Of a stretch of DNA of 64,000 nt, positions 8,182 through 16,992 are shown piece after piece. Below the pieces are notes generated by a model, which had not been told where the DNA came from, searched no databases, and saw only the letters and a list, made by a program, of their open reading frames with translations. This stretch comes from Ferruginibacter sp. (lineage in GTDB: Bacteria; Bacteroidota; Bacteroidia; Chitinophagales; Chitinophagaceae), in NCBI RefSeq assembly GCF_028288465.1, contig NZ_JAQBNR010000001.1, positions 186,001-250,000 on the forward strand. The letters are read 5' to 3'. Position 1 is the first letter of the stretch, and each line of letters opens with the position of its first letter. The translations under genes and the position numbers were made by a program.

Positions 8182-9984
8182 TTATTGCAATTGCATCTTT
8201 TTTCTTTCCCCTATTTGCTGACGCCACATGGCATAATACAACCCTTTTTCTGTAAGCAAATTTTCGTGCGTACCTGTTTCTACAACATCCCCTTTTTCCA
8301 GTACATAAATTCTGTCGGCGTGCATGATGGTACTTAAACGGTGGGCTATTAAGATTGAGATTTGTTCTTTGGCAGAAGAAATTTCTTTAATGGTATTGGT
8401 AATTTCTTCTTCGGTCAACGAGTCAAGCGCAGAAGTGGCTTCATCAAAAATCAGTAGGTGTGGTTTTCTTAACAATGCCCGCGCAATGGACAGACGTTGT
8501 TTTTCACCCCCTGATAATTTTAACCCGCCTTCACCAATCATGGTATCAAGGCCTTTTTCAGCCCGCATGATTAAATTGGTACAACTTGCTTTTTGTAACA
8601 CATCATTCAAATCGTTGTCGGTAGCATTTGGATTTACAAACAACAGGTTTTCCTTAATGGTACCGCTGAAGAGGTTGGTATCCTGCGTTACAAAACCTAT
8701 CTGTTTTCTCAGGTCATCAAAATTGATTTTGGTTTCATCCAATCCATTGTATTCAATCTTTCCTTCCTGCGGCCGGTACAAACCAACCAGCAATTTCATT
8801 AAGGTCGATTTACCACTGCCACTCGGTCCTACAAATGCAATCGTTTCGCCCACCTTCACATCGAAAGTAATTTTATCAATTGCTTTGTGACTGACAGTAT
8901 TGTATTTAAAACTTACACCTTTAAAAGCCAGTTCATTGATTGTACCGAGTGGCTTGGGGTTAATTGCCGTGGGCTCCGGTGCCTTATTCATCAGCATATG
9001 AAAGTTATTTAAAGAGGCTTCAGCTTCCCGGTAGGAAAGAATGATAGTTCCAATTTCCTGCAGCGGACCGAATATAAAGAAGGAGTAAAAAGTAAGTGTT
9101 ATCACTTCACCTGCTGTTAACTTATCCTGGAAAACCAGCCACAATAAAGTAAACATAATTAACTGGCGAAGAAAGTTTACAAACGTGCCCTGGATAAAAC
9201 TGAGCGTGCGGATGCTTTTTACTTTACGCAGTTCGAGACCAAGTATTTTATACGTGTTTTTATTTAACCTGTCTATCTCCTGGTTGGTTAATCCGAGGCT
9301 TTTTACCAGTTCAATATTTCTTAACGATTCAGTGGTAGAGCCTGCCAATACGGTCGTTTCCTTTACAATGTTCTTTTGAATGATTTTTATTTTTTTACTC
9401 AGCAAACTGGTAAGCAATGCCAGCACGATCATTCCGCCAAGATAGATGGGCATAATAGACCAATGCAATCTTACTGCATACACAGATACGAATATGATAC
9501 CCACCAGCATACCAAACAACACATTGATAAAGGAAATAATAAATTTCTCTGTATCCGACCTTACTTTTGAAAGGATAGACAACGTCTCGCCGCTCCGTTG
9601 TTCCTCAAATTCCTGGTAAGGCAGTTTCATGGAATGCTGCAATCCGTCAGTAAAAATTTTTGCGCCGAATTTTTGCACGATCACGTTGCCAAAATAATCC
9701 TGGAAAGCCTTGGCAATTCTGGATACCATGGCCACACTGATTAAGATACCAAGCATGCCCAGAACACCCCACACAAATTCTCCCTGGCTTCTGATTCCGC
9801 TTGAGTGAAACACTTTTTTTGCATCATAATTGCCAGTTTCTTTTGGATGTGCAGCATATTGATCGATCAGTTTCCCAAAAAAGAATGGATCAAGCATGGA
9901 GAAAACCTGGTTGATGGCTGCCAGTAAAAGCGCCAATGCAATCAGCCATTTATAAGGCTTTAAATAAGTAAGTAATATTTTCAT
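8182..9984 (-). CDS. ABC exporter, fused permease and ATPase (MsbA/MdlB-like)
   Basis: A 600-residue half-transporter: six-helix exporter membrane domain over about residues 1-320, then a nucleotide-binding domain at about 350-590. Walker A is GPSGSGKST, the signature is LSGGEKQRLSIARAL, Walker B is LLIFDEATSALD and the switch histidine is in IAHRLST. Such proteins work as homo- or heterodimers in the inner membrane exporting lipids, drugs or peptides. The neighbouring glycosyltransferases make a lipid or glycolipid substrate possible, but nothing in the sequence fixes it. A second exporter of the same architecture lies at 17-18.8 kb. Confidence 0.92.
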   Translation of the reverse strand: MKILLTYLKPYKWLIALALLLAAINQVFSMLDPFFFGKLIDQYAAHPKETGNYDAKKVFHSSGIRSQGEFVWGVLGMLGILISVAMVSRIAKAFQDYFGNVIVQKFGAKIFTDGLQHSMKLPYQEFEEQRSGETLSILSKVRSDTEKFIISFINVLFGMLVGIIFVSVYAVRLHWSIMPIYLGGMIVLALLTSLLSKKIKIIQKNIVKETTVLAGSTTESLRNIELVKSLGLTNQEIDRLNKNTYKILGLELRKVKSIRTLSFIQGTFVNFLRQLIMFTLLWLVFQDKLTAGEVITLTFYSFFIFGPLQEIGTIILSYREAEASLNNFHMLMNKAPEPTAINPKPLGTINELAFKGVSFKYNTVSHKAIDKITFDVKVGETIAFVGPSGSGKSTLMKLLVGLYRPQEGKIEYNGLDETKINFDDLRKQIGFVTQDTNLFSGTIKENLLFVNPNATDNDLNDVLQKASCTNLIMRAEKGLDTMIGEGGLKLSGGEKQRLSIARALLRKPHLLIFDEATSALDSLTEEEITNTIKEISSAKEQISILIAHRLSTIMHADRIYVLEKGDVVETGTHENLLTEKGLYYAMWRQQIGERKKMQLQ

Positions 9985-10179
9985 GTATTGTATTGATGCG
10001 TAAAATTGTATCGAAAAGTTTCAATATGTCAAATATCGTACAAGTTCGGTAAAAATGACAAGATAACAGGCGGGCAAAATATAACAGCAACCATTTTTAA
10101 TGTAAACCAATTTTTGTTTGGACGGTAATCATCTTCTGTCAGAATAATTTCGGTTCTTTGAATTTGATAACTCACAAAC

Positions 10180-11061
10180 ATGAAAATTACAGGCGTTACC
10201 ATTATAAAAAATGCGGTGAAAAATGATTACCCGGTAGTGGAGGCCATTACTTCTATTCTACCCATGGTAGACGAAATGATTGTGAGCATTGATAAAGGCA
10301 ACGATGGAACAGATGAGTTGATAAAAAGTATTGCTTCTGATAAAATAAGAATAGTTTACTCAACCTGGGATATGGCATTGAAGCAGGGCGGGCGTGTATA
10401 TGCAATAGAAACGGATAAAGCTATCACCCATGTTTCGGCCGACACTGACTGGATATTCTATATACAGGCGGATGAAGTGATACATGAAAAATATCACCCG
10501 GTAATTACAGCTGCTGCAGAAAAATATGCAACCAATAAAAAAGTGCAGGGGTTACTGTTTAAATACCTTCATTTTTATGCCACCTACGATTACGTTGGCG
10601 ACAGCAGAAAGTGGTATAATTATGAAATCAGGATGATTAAAAATGACCGGCGAATTACATCTTATAAAGATGCGCAGGGATTTAGAATGGGTGATAAAAA
10701 ACTGGACGTGGTTTTAATTGATGCGGAAGTGTATCATTACGGTTGGGTAAAGGAACCACATAAGATGCTGCAAAAACAAAAAAATACTGACCAGTATTAT
10801 CTTAAAAAAGCCGATGAAAACCATATGGCTATAAAAAGTTCTGAGGTATACGATTTTGAAAAAAATTATGATTCTCTGCGAAAGTTTACAGGTAGTCATC
10901 CTTCGGTAATGCTTCAGCGCATCAAAAGGAAAAACTGGCAGATAGAATTGGATATCAGCAAAAAGAAGTTTTCACTAAAACAAAAGTTATTGTTCTGGTT
11001 TGAGAAGAAGACAGGCAAGCGATTGTTTGATTTTAAAAATTACCGACGAGTAAAAGGATAA
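10180..11061 (+). CDS. Glycosyltransferase family 2 protein
   Basis: A 293-residue cytosolic GT-A enzyme. The N-terminus has the family start (MKITGVTIIKNAVKNDYPVVEAI), a nucleotide-sugar binding strand (MIVSIDKGNDGTDELI) and an acidic DxD-like site around residue 105 (IQADEVIHEKYHP). The C-terminal third is basic and may contact membrane or acceptor. It is divergent from the ABC exporter across 195 nt and ends 8 nt from the convergent glycosyltransferase at 11.07 kb. It probably transfers a sugar during lipopolysaccharide or capsule assembly; donor and acceptor are unknown. Confidence 0.83.
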   Translation: MKITGVTIIKNAVKNDYPVVEAITSILPMVDEMIVSIDKGNDGTDELIKSIASDKIRIVYSTWDMALKQGGRVYAIETDKAITHVSADTDWIFYIQADEVIHEKYHPVITAAAEKYATNKKVQGLLFKYLHFYATYDYVGDSRKWYNYEIRMIKNDRRITSYKDAQGFRMGDKKLDVVLIDAEVYHYGWVKEPHKMLQKQKNTDQYYLKKADENHMAIKSSEVYDFEKNYDSLRKFTGSHPSVMLQRIKRKNWQIELDISKKKFSLKQKLLFWFEKKTGKRLFDFKNYRRVKG

Positions 11062-11069
11062 AATTTATT

Positions 11070-11954
11070 TTAACGACCCGGCCCGACATCCTGCATATCA
11101 TCAATTTGCCCCATATTGTTTTGTTTATAGTCATTGTACCCCAGGCGAACATATTTCCAAATCTGCCAGATATTTCTGCTATAAAAAAAAGCTATTTTTA
11201 GCCGGGTATTCAGGTCAGCTCTGAGTTGCCCAACATGCGGTAAATTTTGGTTTTCAAATTTTTTAATCAGGTAAAAAGTATTTCTTACCATGTAATAATA
11301 CCGTACAGGTGAATGTATTACCTTTTTCTTTTTTACAAGAAAAAGTGATTTGATTGAAGCATTGTATACGGTATTGCCCAGGTTGTGTAAAAGTAAAATA
11401 TTGTTGTATTGGATCGTTTTATATCCCGCAGCTATTACCCTTATGCAATAATCGTGATCCACTAAATCAATAAACAGTGCTTCATCGAACGAACCAATTT
11501 TTTTAAAGGTTTGCAAGTTTAACAAGGAGCCGGAAGTGATCAGCCGGATATTTTCTTCATACCGGCAGGTTGGTGATGGGCCGGAATTGTCCCGTTCATA
11601 TGCCAAACCAAACATCGCAACGGTATCCATTGCCGTACACTGGTTTGCACAACCCAGGTATTTTATAAAATAACCTTCAGAAAAACTTGAATCCTGGTCC
11701 ATTGTCAGCAGCCAGTCAAAGCCATCCCTGATGGCCAGGCTACAGGCCTCATTCAACCTTTTGGAAAGGCCCATGTTTACTCCATCCTGGTAATATTCAA
11801 TTTTGGTAAGACTTTGCAATTCATCTCTGAAGTTATTCCCGGTTTCGGTATTATCGAAAACATAGAGTTTTTGTACGTAATTGTAGTAGGTATTAATATT
11901 GGCTAAGCAAGACTTTTCAGGATGAAATAAAATAATAGCCGCAGCAATTTTCAT
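11070..11954 (-). CDS. Glycosyltransferase family 2, rhamnosyltransferase-like
   Basis: A 294-residue GT-A protein resembling WbbL/RfbF-type rhamnosyltransferases: start MKIAAAIILFHPEKS, nucleotide-binding region with YVFDNTETG, catalytic metal-binding motif TMDQDS near residue 95, and the downstream DLVDHDYCIRVIAAGY. The frame also has an ATG two codons upstream (11960); the ATG at 11954 fits the family start. It is on the same strand as the glycosyltransferase at 12.0 kb and convergent with that at 10.2 kb. Rhamnose transfer is inferred from resemblance only. Confidence 0.82.
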   Translation of the reverse strand: MKIAAAIILFHPEKSCLANINTYYNYVQKLYVFDNTETGNNFRDELQSLTKIEYYQDGVNMGLSKRLNEACSLAIRDGFDWLLTMDQDSSFSEGYFIKYLGCANQCTAMDTVAMFGLAYERDNSGPSPTCRYEENIRLITSGSLLNLQTFKKIGSFDEALFIDLVDHDYCIRVIAAGYKTIQYNNILLLHNLGNTVYNASIKSLFLVKKKKVIHSPVRYYYMVRNTFYLIKKFENQNLPHVGQLRADLNTRLKIAFFYSRNIWQIWKYVRLGYNDYKQNNMGQIDDMQDVGPGR

Positions 11955-12036
11955 GAACATAAATTTTTATCTGATATAAGCTGCAGCAGGTGCTTGTTTC
12001 CCCATTTGTGAAGGAAGTAAAAGCATCTTCACTAAT

Positions 12037-12957
12037 TTACATTTCTTTTTCAGCCCTCGATCTTTTCCTGATTTCATTTAACTGACTCAATTCACTTTTT
12101 TTTGAAAACCTGTAAATATCTTTTTTGTTCCTGATTAAAAACCAGAACAAAGGCCAGGTAAAACTGCCCTTTTTTTTCTGGAGATGTAAATTATAAAATT
12201 GTTTGTAGAATAATTTTTGTTTTTCTAATTCATTATTTTTAAGCAATTCAAGCCCTTGTAATTCCTTTATGAATTGCCCATGTCTTTTGTTAAAGCTTCT
12301 TGAACCGGCTACTTTTTCAATGTAACTTGGGGTTATATTTTTAGTATGTTGCCGGTACAGCGTTAGCTTTTCATCTAAATATTTTATACCATTTAGGTTT
12401 GAAGCTTGAACGGCAATCCACCAGTCATGAAAATGTTCTTCGGGTATTGGTAAGGCCACATTCAATAACTCCCTTGTGGCCATCATGGAATGGCCGGATA
12501 CCGCATTGTCAACACTAAAGCCTTTTGAATCCATTACATCCTGTAACTTCCTGAAGTCAGATAAATTTTTATTCAGGGAATTGCCTTTAGAATCAACCAG
12601 TTTGCTGTCACTATAAACCAATGAATAACTACCAATTGAATTAAATAATCTCTCCACCTTCCTTGGCAGCCAGTAATCATCCTGGTCTGAAAAACAAATA
12701 AAACGGCCATTGGACAAGGCAGCGGCGACCCCAATATTTCTCTGTAAGCCTACATTTTTTTCATTGAAATTGATTGTGATTTTTGGATTGCTGGTGTATT
12801 TTTTTAAAATATTGCTGGTTTTATCTGTTGATGCGTCATCTGAAATGATGATTTCAATATTAGGATATGTTTGGTGCAACAGAGATTGTATCTGTTCTTC
12901 CAGATAGTCCGCACCGTTATATGTGCATAACAGTATAGATATTAACGGATGGTTCAT
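12037..12957 (-). CDS. Glycosyltransferase family 2 (paralogue of the 13.1 kb gene)
   Basis: A 306-residue GT2 enzyme with the motifs SILLCTYNGADYLEEQI, IIISDDASTDKT (nucleotide binding), CFSDQDDYWLPRK (DxD region near residue 90), HDWWIAVQAS and LYRQHTKN. The same order and wording of motifs occurs in the divergent gene at 13.1 kb, so the two are head-to-head paralogues. The C-terminal 80 residues are Lys- and Phe-rich. It probably adds a sugar in O-antigen or capsule synthesis. No wzx or wzy gene is seen nearby, so the pathway is only partly in this window. Confidence 0.86.
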   Translation of the reverse strand: MNHPLISILLCTYNGADYLEEQIQSLLHQTYPNIEIIISDDASTDKTSNILKKYTSNPKITINFNEKNVGLQRNIGVAAALSNGRFICFSDQDDYWLPRKVERLFNSIGSYSLVYSDSKLVDSKGNSLNKNLSDFRKLQDVMDSKGFSVDNAVSGHSMMATRELLNVALPIPEEHFHDWWIAVQASNLNGIKYLDEKLTLYRQHTKNITPSYIEKVAGSRSFNKRHGQFIKELQGLELLKNNELEKQKLFYKQFYNLHLQKKKGSFTWPLFWFLIRNKKDIYRFSKKSELSQLNEIRKRSRAEKEM

Positions 12958-13093
12958 TAAGAGTATTGTTTATTACTGTTTTGTTAAAAGGTTCAAAGAA
13001 ACATCACCTTACTATTATTATTTTTGCAATAGCAGTTGCGTTTTAGCAAATCTAATGTAGCAGCCAGGCAATCTAAGTAAATATTAATTTATC

Positions 13094-14065
13094 GTGAATA
13101 TCAATCAATCTGAGACTCAAAATCATGTCAGTTCGGAATTTCCACTCGTTTCGATTGTAATGGCTACTTACAATGGAAATAAATACCTAACCCAGCAAAT
13201 GGAGTCGATCGTTGCTCAATCTTATCCGAATATTGAAGTTATTATTGTTGACGATCGAAGCACCGACGACACCGTTGAAATTCTACAACGTTTTCAGCAA
13301 CAATATTCATTCCTAAAAATAATCCGGAATGAAGTTAATCTCGGCTACATTAAAAATTTTGAAAAAGGCTGCTTGCTGGCAAACGGCGAATTGATTGCTT
13401 TGTGCGATCAGGATGATTACTGGCATATCGATAAAATAAAAAACATGCAGGCTGCCATCGGTAATTATCCGCTCATCTACTGCGATTCCATTTTATGCGA
13501 CGAGCATCTTAAGCCGCTCGGAGTAAACATATCTGACCGGGTAAACTCTATTGATTTTAATAGCTGTTTGCAGCAGGTTGTATTTTGCAGGATTTACGGT
13601 CATGCTACACTGATGACTAAATTTTTTCTTCAGCAGGCGGTGCCATTTTTAGAAGTTATACCACACGACTGGTGGTTGTGCTATATGGCAACATTTTATG
13701 GCGGAATAAAATACTTACCTGAACAACTGGTCAGCTACCGGCAGCACGCGGCTAATATTTTTGGAGTGGTAGGCAGCAAGAGCCGCAAGCATAACAAAAT
13801 TAATAAGGCGGAAAGAAACAGGCTTGAAATGAGCCGCATCCGTACCAGGATGAATGCTTTTTACAATGCATGCCCGGATGCGCTGGTTAAAGAAAAAGCA
13901 GTGTTGAAAAAACTGGTAAAAACTTACCAGGATTTTTCCCTGGTCAATAATTTTCAGCGGATGATGCTGTTTTTCAAATACCAGGATCAATTCCTGGCGT
14001 CAAAAAAACGTTCTGCAATCAGGCGTTATTTGTTTTGCCTGAAGATGTTCGTGATAATAAAATAA
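13094..14065 (+). CDS. Glycosyltransferase family 2 (paralogue of the 12.0 kb gene)
   Basis: A 323-residue GT2 enzyme: VSIVMATYNGNKYL, VIIVDDRSTDDT, ALCDQDDYWHIDK (DxD), PHDWWLCYMA and SYRQHAANIF. The order matches the divergent gene at 12.0 kb, indicating an inverted duplication. The start is a GTG at 13094; no ATG occurs before the catalytic strand, so the GTG is inferred. The 136-nt gap between the two starts must hold both promoters; no exact TAnnTTTG box was found there. It ends 6 nt from the convergent GT4 gene. Confidence 0.86.
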   Translation: MNINQSETQNHVSSEFPLVSIVMATYNGNKYLTQQMESIVAQSYPNIEVIIVDDRSTDDTVEILQRFQQQYSFLKIIRNEVNLGYIKNFEKGCLLANGELIALCDQDDYWHIDKIKNMQAAIGNYPLIYCDSILCDEHLKPLGVNISDRVNSIDFNSCLQQVVFCRIYGHATLMTKFFLQQAVPFLEVIPHDWWLCYMATFYGGIKYLPEQLVSYRQHAANIFGVVGSKSRKHNKINKAERNRLEMSRIRTRMNAFYNACPDALVKEKAVLKKLVKTYQDFSLVNNFQRMMLFFKYQDQFLASKKRSAIRRYLFCLKMFVIIK

Positions 14066-14071
14066 CTTCAC

Positions 14072-15130
14072 TCAATATAAACTGCGGTAAATATTCAGGT
14101 ATGCTGCAGCTGCATTGGGCCAGCTAAACATGGCTGCTCTTTTTTTTATTTTTTCAGCAGCGTTGCTGTTTTTGTAATGCTGCAATCCTTCCTTTACTGT
14201 CTGTTGCATAGCCTCTTTTTCAAATGATGGAAAATAGTAACAAACGTCTCCGCCAATTTCAGGCAGGGAGGTAAGCTGCGAAAGAAAAATAGGCACGCCA
14301 AAATACATAGCTTCCACAACAGGAGCACCAAAACCTTCTGTTAATGAGGGGAATAAGAATGCTTCACAATTTTTCATGTACCATTGCTTATCATTTTCTG
14401 TAACAGGACCTGTAAAGACGAGCCTTTTCTCTACTCCGTATTTTATAGCTATACTAATAATTTCCTGTTTGTAAGATTCACTGGCAGTAATGCCTCCAAT
14501 TACCAATAACCTGTCGTTACCAACAAGCAAGGCTGGCAACACATGGAAATTCTTTTTTTTCATGATGGTGGCCAACGTGAAATAATAGGGCGCAACCGGT
14601 TTTATCAAAGGTGTCTGCAACGGATAAATTTCCCTTATAGTGCACCCGTTATACACTACTGAATTAGGCTTGTTTGTAAAGTCAATATATTGCTTCACAT
14701 CATTGCTCGTAAAGTTGGAAATAAAGGCCACATGATTTGCCCTGCGTATTTTTTTTTCAACCTGTTGGATATAGCGCTTTTTTTTGGCCGCACTCTTGTC
14801 TGCGTTGTGCATAACATTGATGTCGTGTATGGTAAGAACTACCGGTAATTTATTTTTTAAAGGATAATAGTCGCTGTCCTGGTGCAATGAATGCCAAATG
14901 GAAAATTTTTTTAGTGACGGCATCAGCAATTTATGATAAGAGTGCTGAAAAAGATAATCCTGGTCGTTTCCAAAAGCGCCATTTTGTTCTTTCGGCAAAA
15001 AAAAACACAATTCTTCTGAATCGGGTTGAACAACTTTTTGCAGGGCCGGCACAAGATTGATGCAATAACTGTGAAGCCCTGTGTGAGGATATTTCATGCG
15101 TTCACAGTCGATGATTATTTTTTTAGACAT
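14072..15130 (-). CDS. Glycosyltransferase family 4 (GT-B fold)
   Basis: A 352-residue GT-B glycosyltransferase. The N-terminal half shows the acceptor-domain start (IIIDCERMKYPHTGLHSYC). The C-terminal half has the donor-binding region with FTGPVTENDKQWYM, AFLFPSLTEGFGAPVVEAM (the E-x7-E motif) and LTSLPEIGGD. It is most like mannosyl- or galactosyl-transferases of family 4, retaining enzymes that work at the inner face of the inner membrane. It is the last of five clustered glycosyltransferases and lies 110 nt from comM on the same strand. Confidence 0.87.
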   Translation of the reverse strand: MSKKIIIDCERMKYPHTGLHSYCINLVPALQKVVQPDSEELCFFLPKEQNGAFGNDQDYLFQHSYHKLLMPSLKKFSIWHSLHQDSDYYPLKNKLPVVLTIHDINVMHNADKSAAKKKRYIQQVEKKIRRANHVAFISNFTSNDVKQYIDFTNKPNSVVYNGCTIREIYPLQTPLIKPVAPYYFTLATIMKKKNFHVLPALLVGNDRLLVIGGITASESYKQEIISIAIKYGVEKRLVFTGPVTENDKQWYMKNCEAFLFPSLTEGFGAPVVEAMYFGVPIFLSQLTSLPEIGGDVCYYFPSFEKEAMQQTVKEGLQHYKNSNAAEKIKKRAAMFSWPNAAAAYLNIYRSLY

Positions 15131-15240
15131 GTTTTATTGTTGTTTTCCGGGCGCTTACAAAAATGCCCACACCAGTTTTATCTATTTTATATACGCTCCG
15201 GCGACTGAATGTCTAATTTGACGATTCTCAATTCACCACC

Positions 15241-16788
15241 TTATCCACCCCAACCTTCCCTGTCCAGGCTCCGGTATTGTATTGCCTCGGCAAGGTGCTC
15301 TGCTTTAATGTCTTCACTTCCCGAAAGGTCTGCAATGGTTCTGCTTACTTTTAAAATCCTGTCATACGCACGGGCTGATAAATTTAGTTTTTCCATAGCA
15401 ATTTTCAACAGGTTTTGACTGGCAGTATTTATAATACAAATTTCTTTCAGCATTTTGCTGCTCATCTGTGCATTGGAATAAACGCCTTCATTGTTTTTAT
15501 ACCTTTCTTCCTGTATCTCCCTTGCTTTTATAACCCTTGCCCGTATACTGTCGCTTTTTTCAAATTGCCTTGTGCTGGATAGTTCACTAAACGCTACTGG
15601 GGTTACTTCTACATGCAGGTCAATCCTGTCAAGCAATGGTCCCGAAATTTTGTTAAGGTATTTTTGTACAGCTCCGGGTGGGCAGGTGCAGGGTTTTTCC
15701 GGGTGATTAAAATAGCCACAGGGGCAGGGGTTCATACTGGCGATCAGCATAAAGCTGGCTGGAAATTCCAATGCAATTTTTGCCCTGCTAATGGTCACTT
15801 TTCTTTCTTCCATTGGCTGGCGCATTACTTCCAGCACCGTTCTTTTAAACTCAGGTAATTCATCTAAAAATAACACACCGTTATGTGCCAGAGAAATTTC
15901 TCCGGGTTGAGGATTACCGCCGCCCCCGACCAAAGCCACGTCGCTAATAGTATGATGCGGGCTCCTGTAAGGCCGTTTAGAAATTAACGTTGCATTTTCC
16001 GGCAGCTTGCCCGCCACGCTGTGAATCTTGGTGGTTTCCAAAGCTTCATGTAGGGAAAGCGGTGGCAGTATCGTTGGTAAACGCTTTGCCAGCATCGTTT
16101 TACCGGCACCAGGCGGGCCAATTAAAATGGCATTGTGGCCACCCGCCGCGGCTATCTCCAGTGCACGCTTGATATTTTCCTGGCCTTTTACATCACAAAA
16201 ATCAATGTCAAAATCACTTTGCGCATAGGCAAATTCTTCTCTTGTATTTACGACGACGGGTTGTAATGTAGTTTCATCTTTAAAAAAATCAATTACTTCA
16301 TTCAGATGGCTAACCCCATAAACCAGCAGGTTATTCACCATCGCTGCTTCGCGGGCATTTTGTTTAGGTACAATCAGGCCTTTAAAATTTTCTTTTCTTG
16401 CCTGGATGGCTATTGGCAAAGCACCTTTGATGGACCGGACAGAACCGTCTAAGCTCAGTTCTCCCATAATCACATAGTCTGTCAATTTTTCAGGATTAAT
16501 CAGTTGCTCACTTGCCCCGAGTGTGCCCATTGCTATCGGCAGGTCAAAAGCAGTACCGCTTTTACGAATATCGGCCGGGGCTAAATTTACAATCAGCCTT
16601 GTACGCGGCATAAAATAACCATTGTCTTTAATGGCGCTTTCTACCCTCAATAAACTTTCTTTTACAGCGCCATCCGGCAGGCCTACAATGATGGCGTCAG
16701 ACTTGCCCTGGTTATTGATATTGACTTCTACCGCAATGGTAATTGCTTCTACGCCATAAACAGCGCTGCCATATGTTTTAACCAGCAT
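15241..16788 (-). CDS. comM: YifB/ComM-family Mg-chelatase-like AAA ATPase
   Basis: A 515-residue AAA+ ATPase of the YifB/ComM family. In naturally competent Proteobacteria ComM is a helicase that drives branch migration during transformation; its role in Bacteroidota is inferred. N-terminal Lon-protease-like domain at about 1-175 (GLPDGAVKES, ELSLDGSVR), Walker A at about 217 (GPPGAGKTML), Walker B NGVLFLDELPEF, a Cys cluster (NPCPCGYFNHPEKPCTCPP) and the C-terminal Mg-chelatase domain. The frame opens at 16833, but MLVKTYGSAVYGVEA at 16788 is the conserved family start. Length is normal. Confidence 0.93.
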   Translation of the reverse strand: MLVKTYGSAVYGVEAITIAVEVNINNQGKSDAIIVGLPDGAVKESLLRVESAIKDNGYFMPRTRLIVNLAPADIRKSGTAFDLPIAMGTLGASEQLINPEKLTDYVIMGELSLDGSVRSIKGALPIAIQARKENFKGLIVPKQNAREAAMVNNLLVYGVSHLNEVIDFFKDETTLQPVVVNTREEFAYAQSDFDIDFCDVKGQENIKRALEIAAAGGHNAILIGPPGAGKTMLAKRLPTILPPLSLHEALETTKIHSVAGKLPENATLISKRPYRSPHHTISDVALVGGGGNPQPGEISLAHNGVLFLDELPEFKRTVLEVMRQPMEERKVTISRAKIALEFPASFMLIASMNPCPCGYFNHPEKPCTCPPGAVQKYLNKISGPLLDRIDLHVEVTPVAFSELSSTRQFEKSDSIRARVIKAREIQEERYKNNEGVYSNAQMSSKMLKEICIINTASQNLLKIAMEKLNLSARAYDRILKVSRTIADLSGSEDIKAEHLAEAIQYRSLDREGWGG

Positions 16789-16992
16789 GGGTGAATGATT
16801 AAGGATTTGATAAATGAAATGAAAGATAAGCAATACATTTTTTAAATGCTACAGGTTTACACTTCAAATAAAACATTGAGGAGATAAATTGATTGCTGCG
16901 ATTTACGATCAATAGTATTGTTTAGTTGAAGTGTGCGACGCCTTTGAAGATTGATTGTAATACAGAAGCCGGGTTCAGAAATATCAACACAT

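Noticed and set aside
8324..8890. 188-codon forward ORF
   Set aside because: Antisense to the nucleotide-binding domain of the ABC exporter, which has all its motifs; the forward product resembles nothing.
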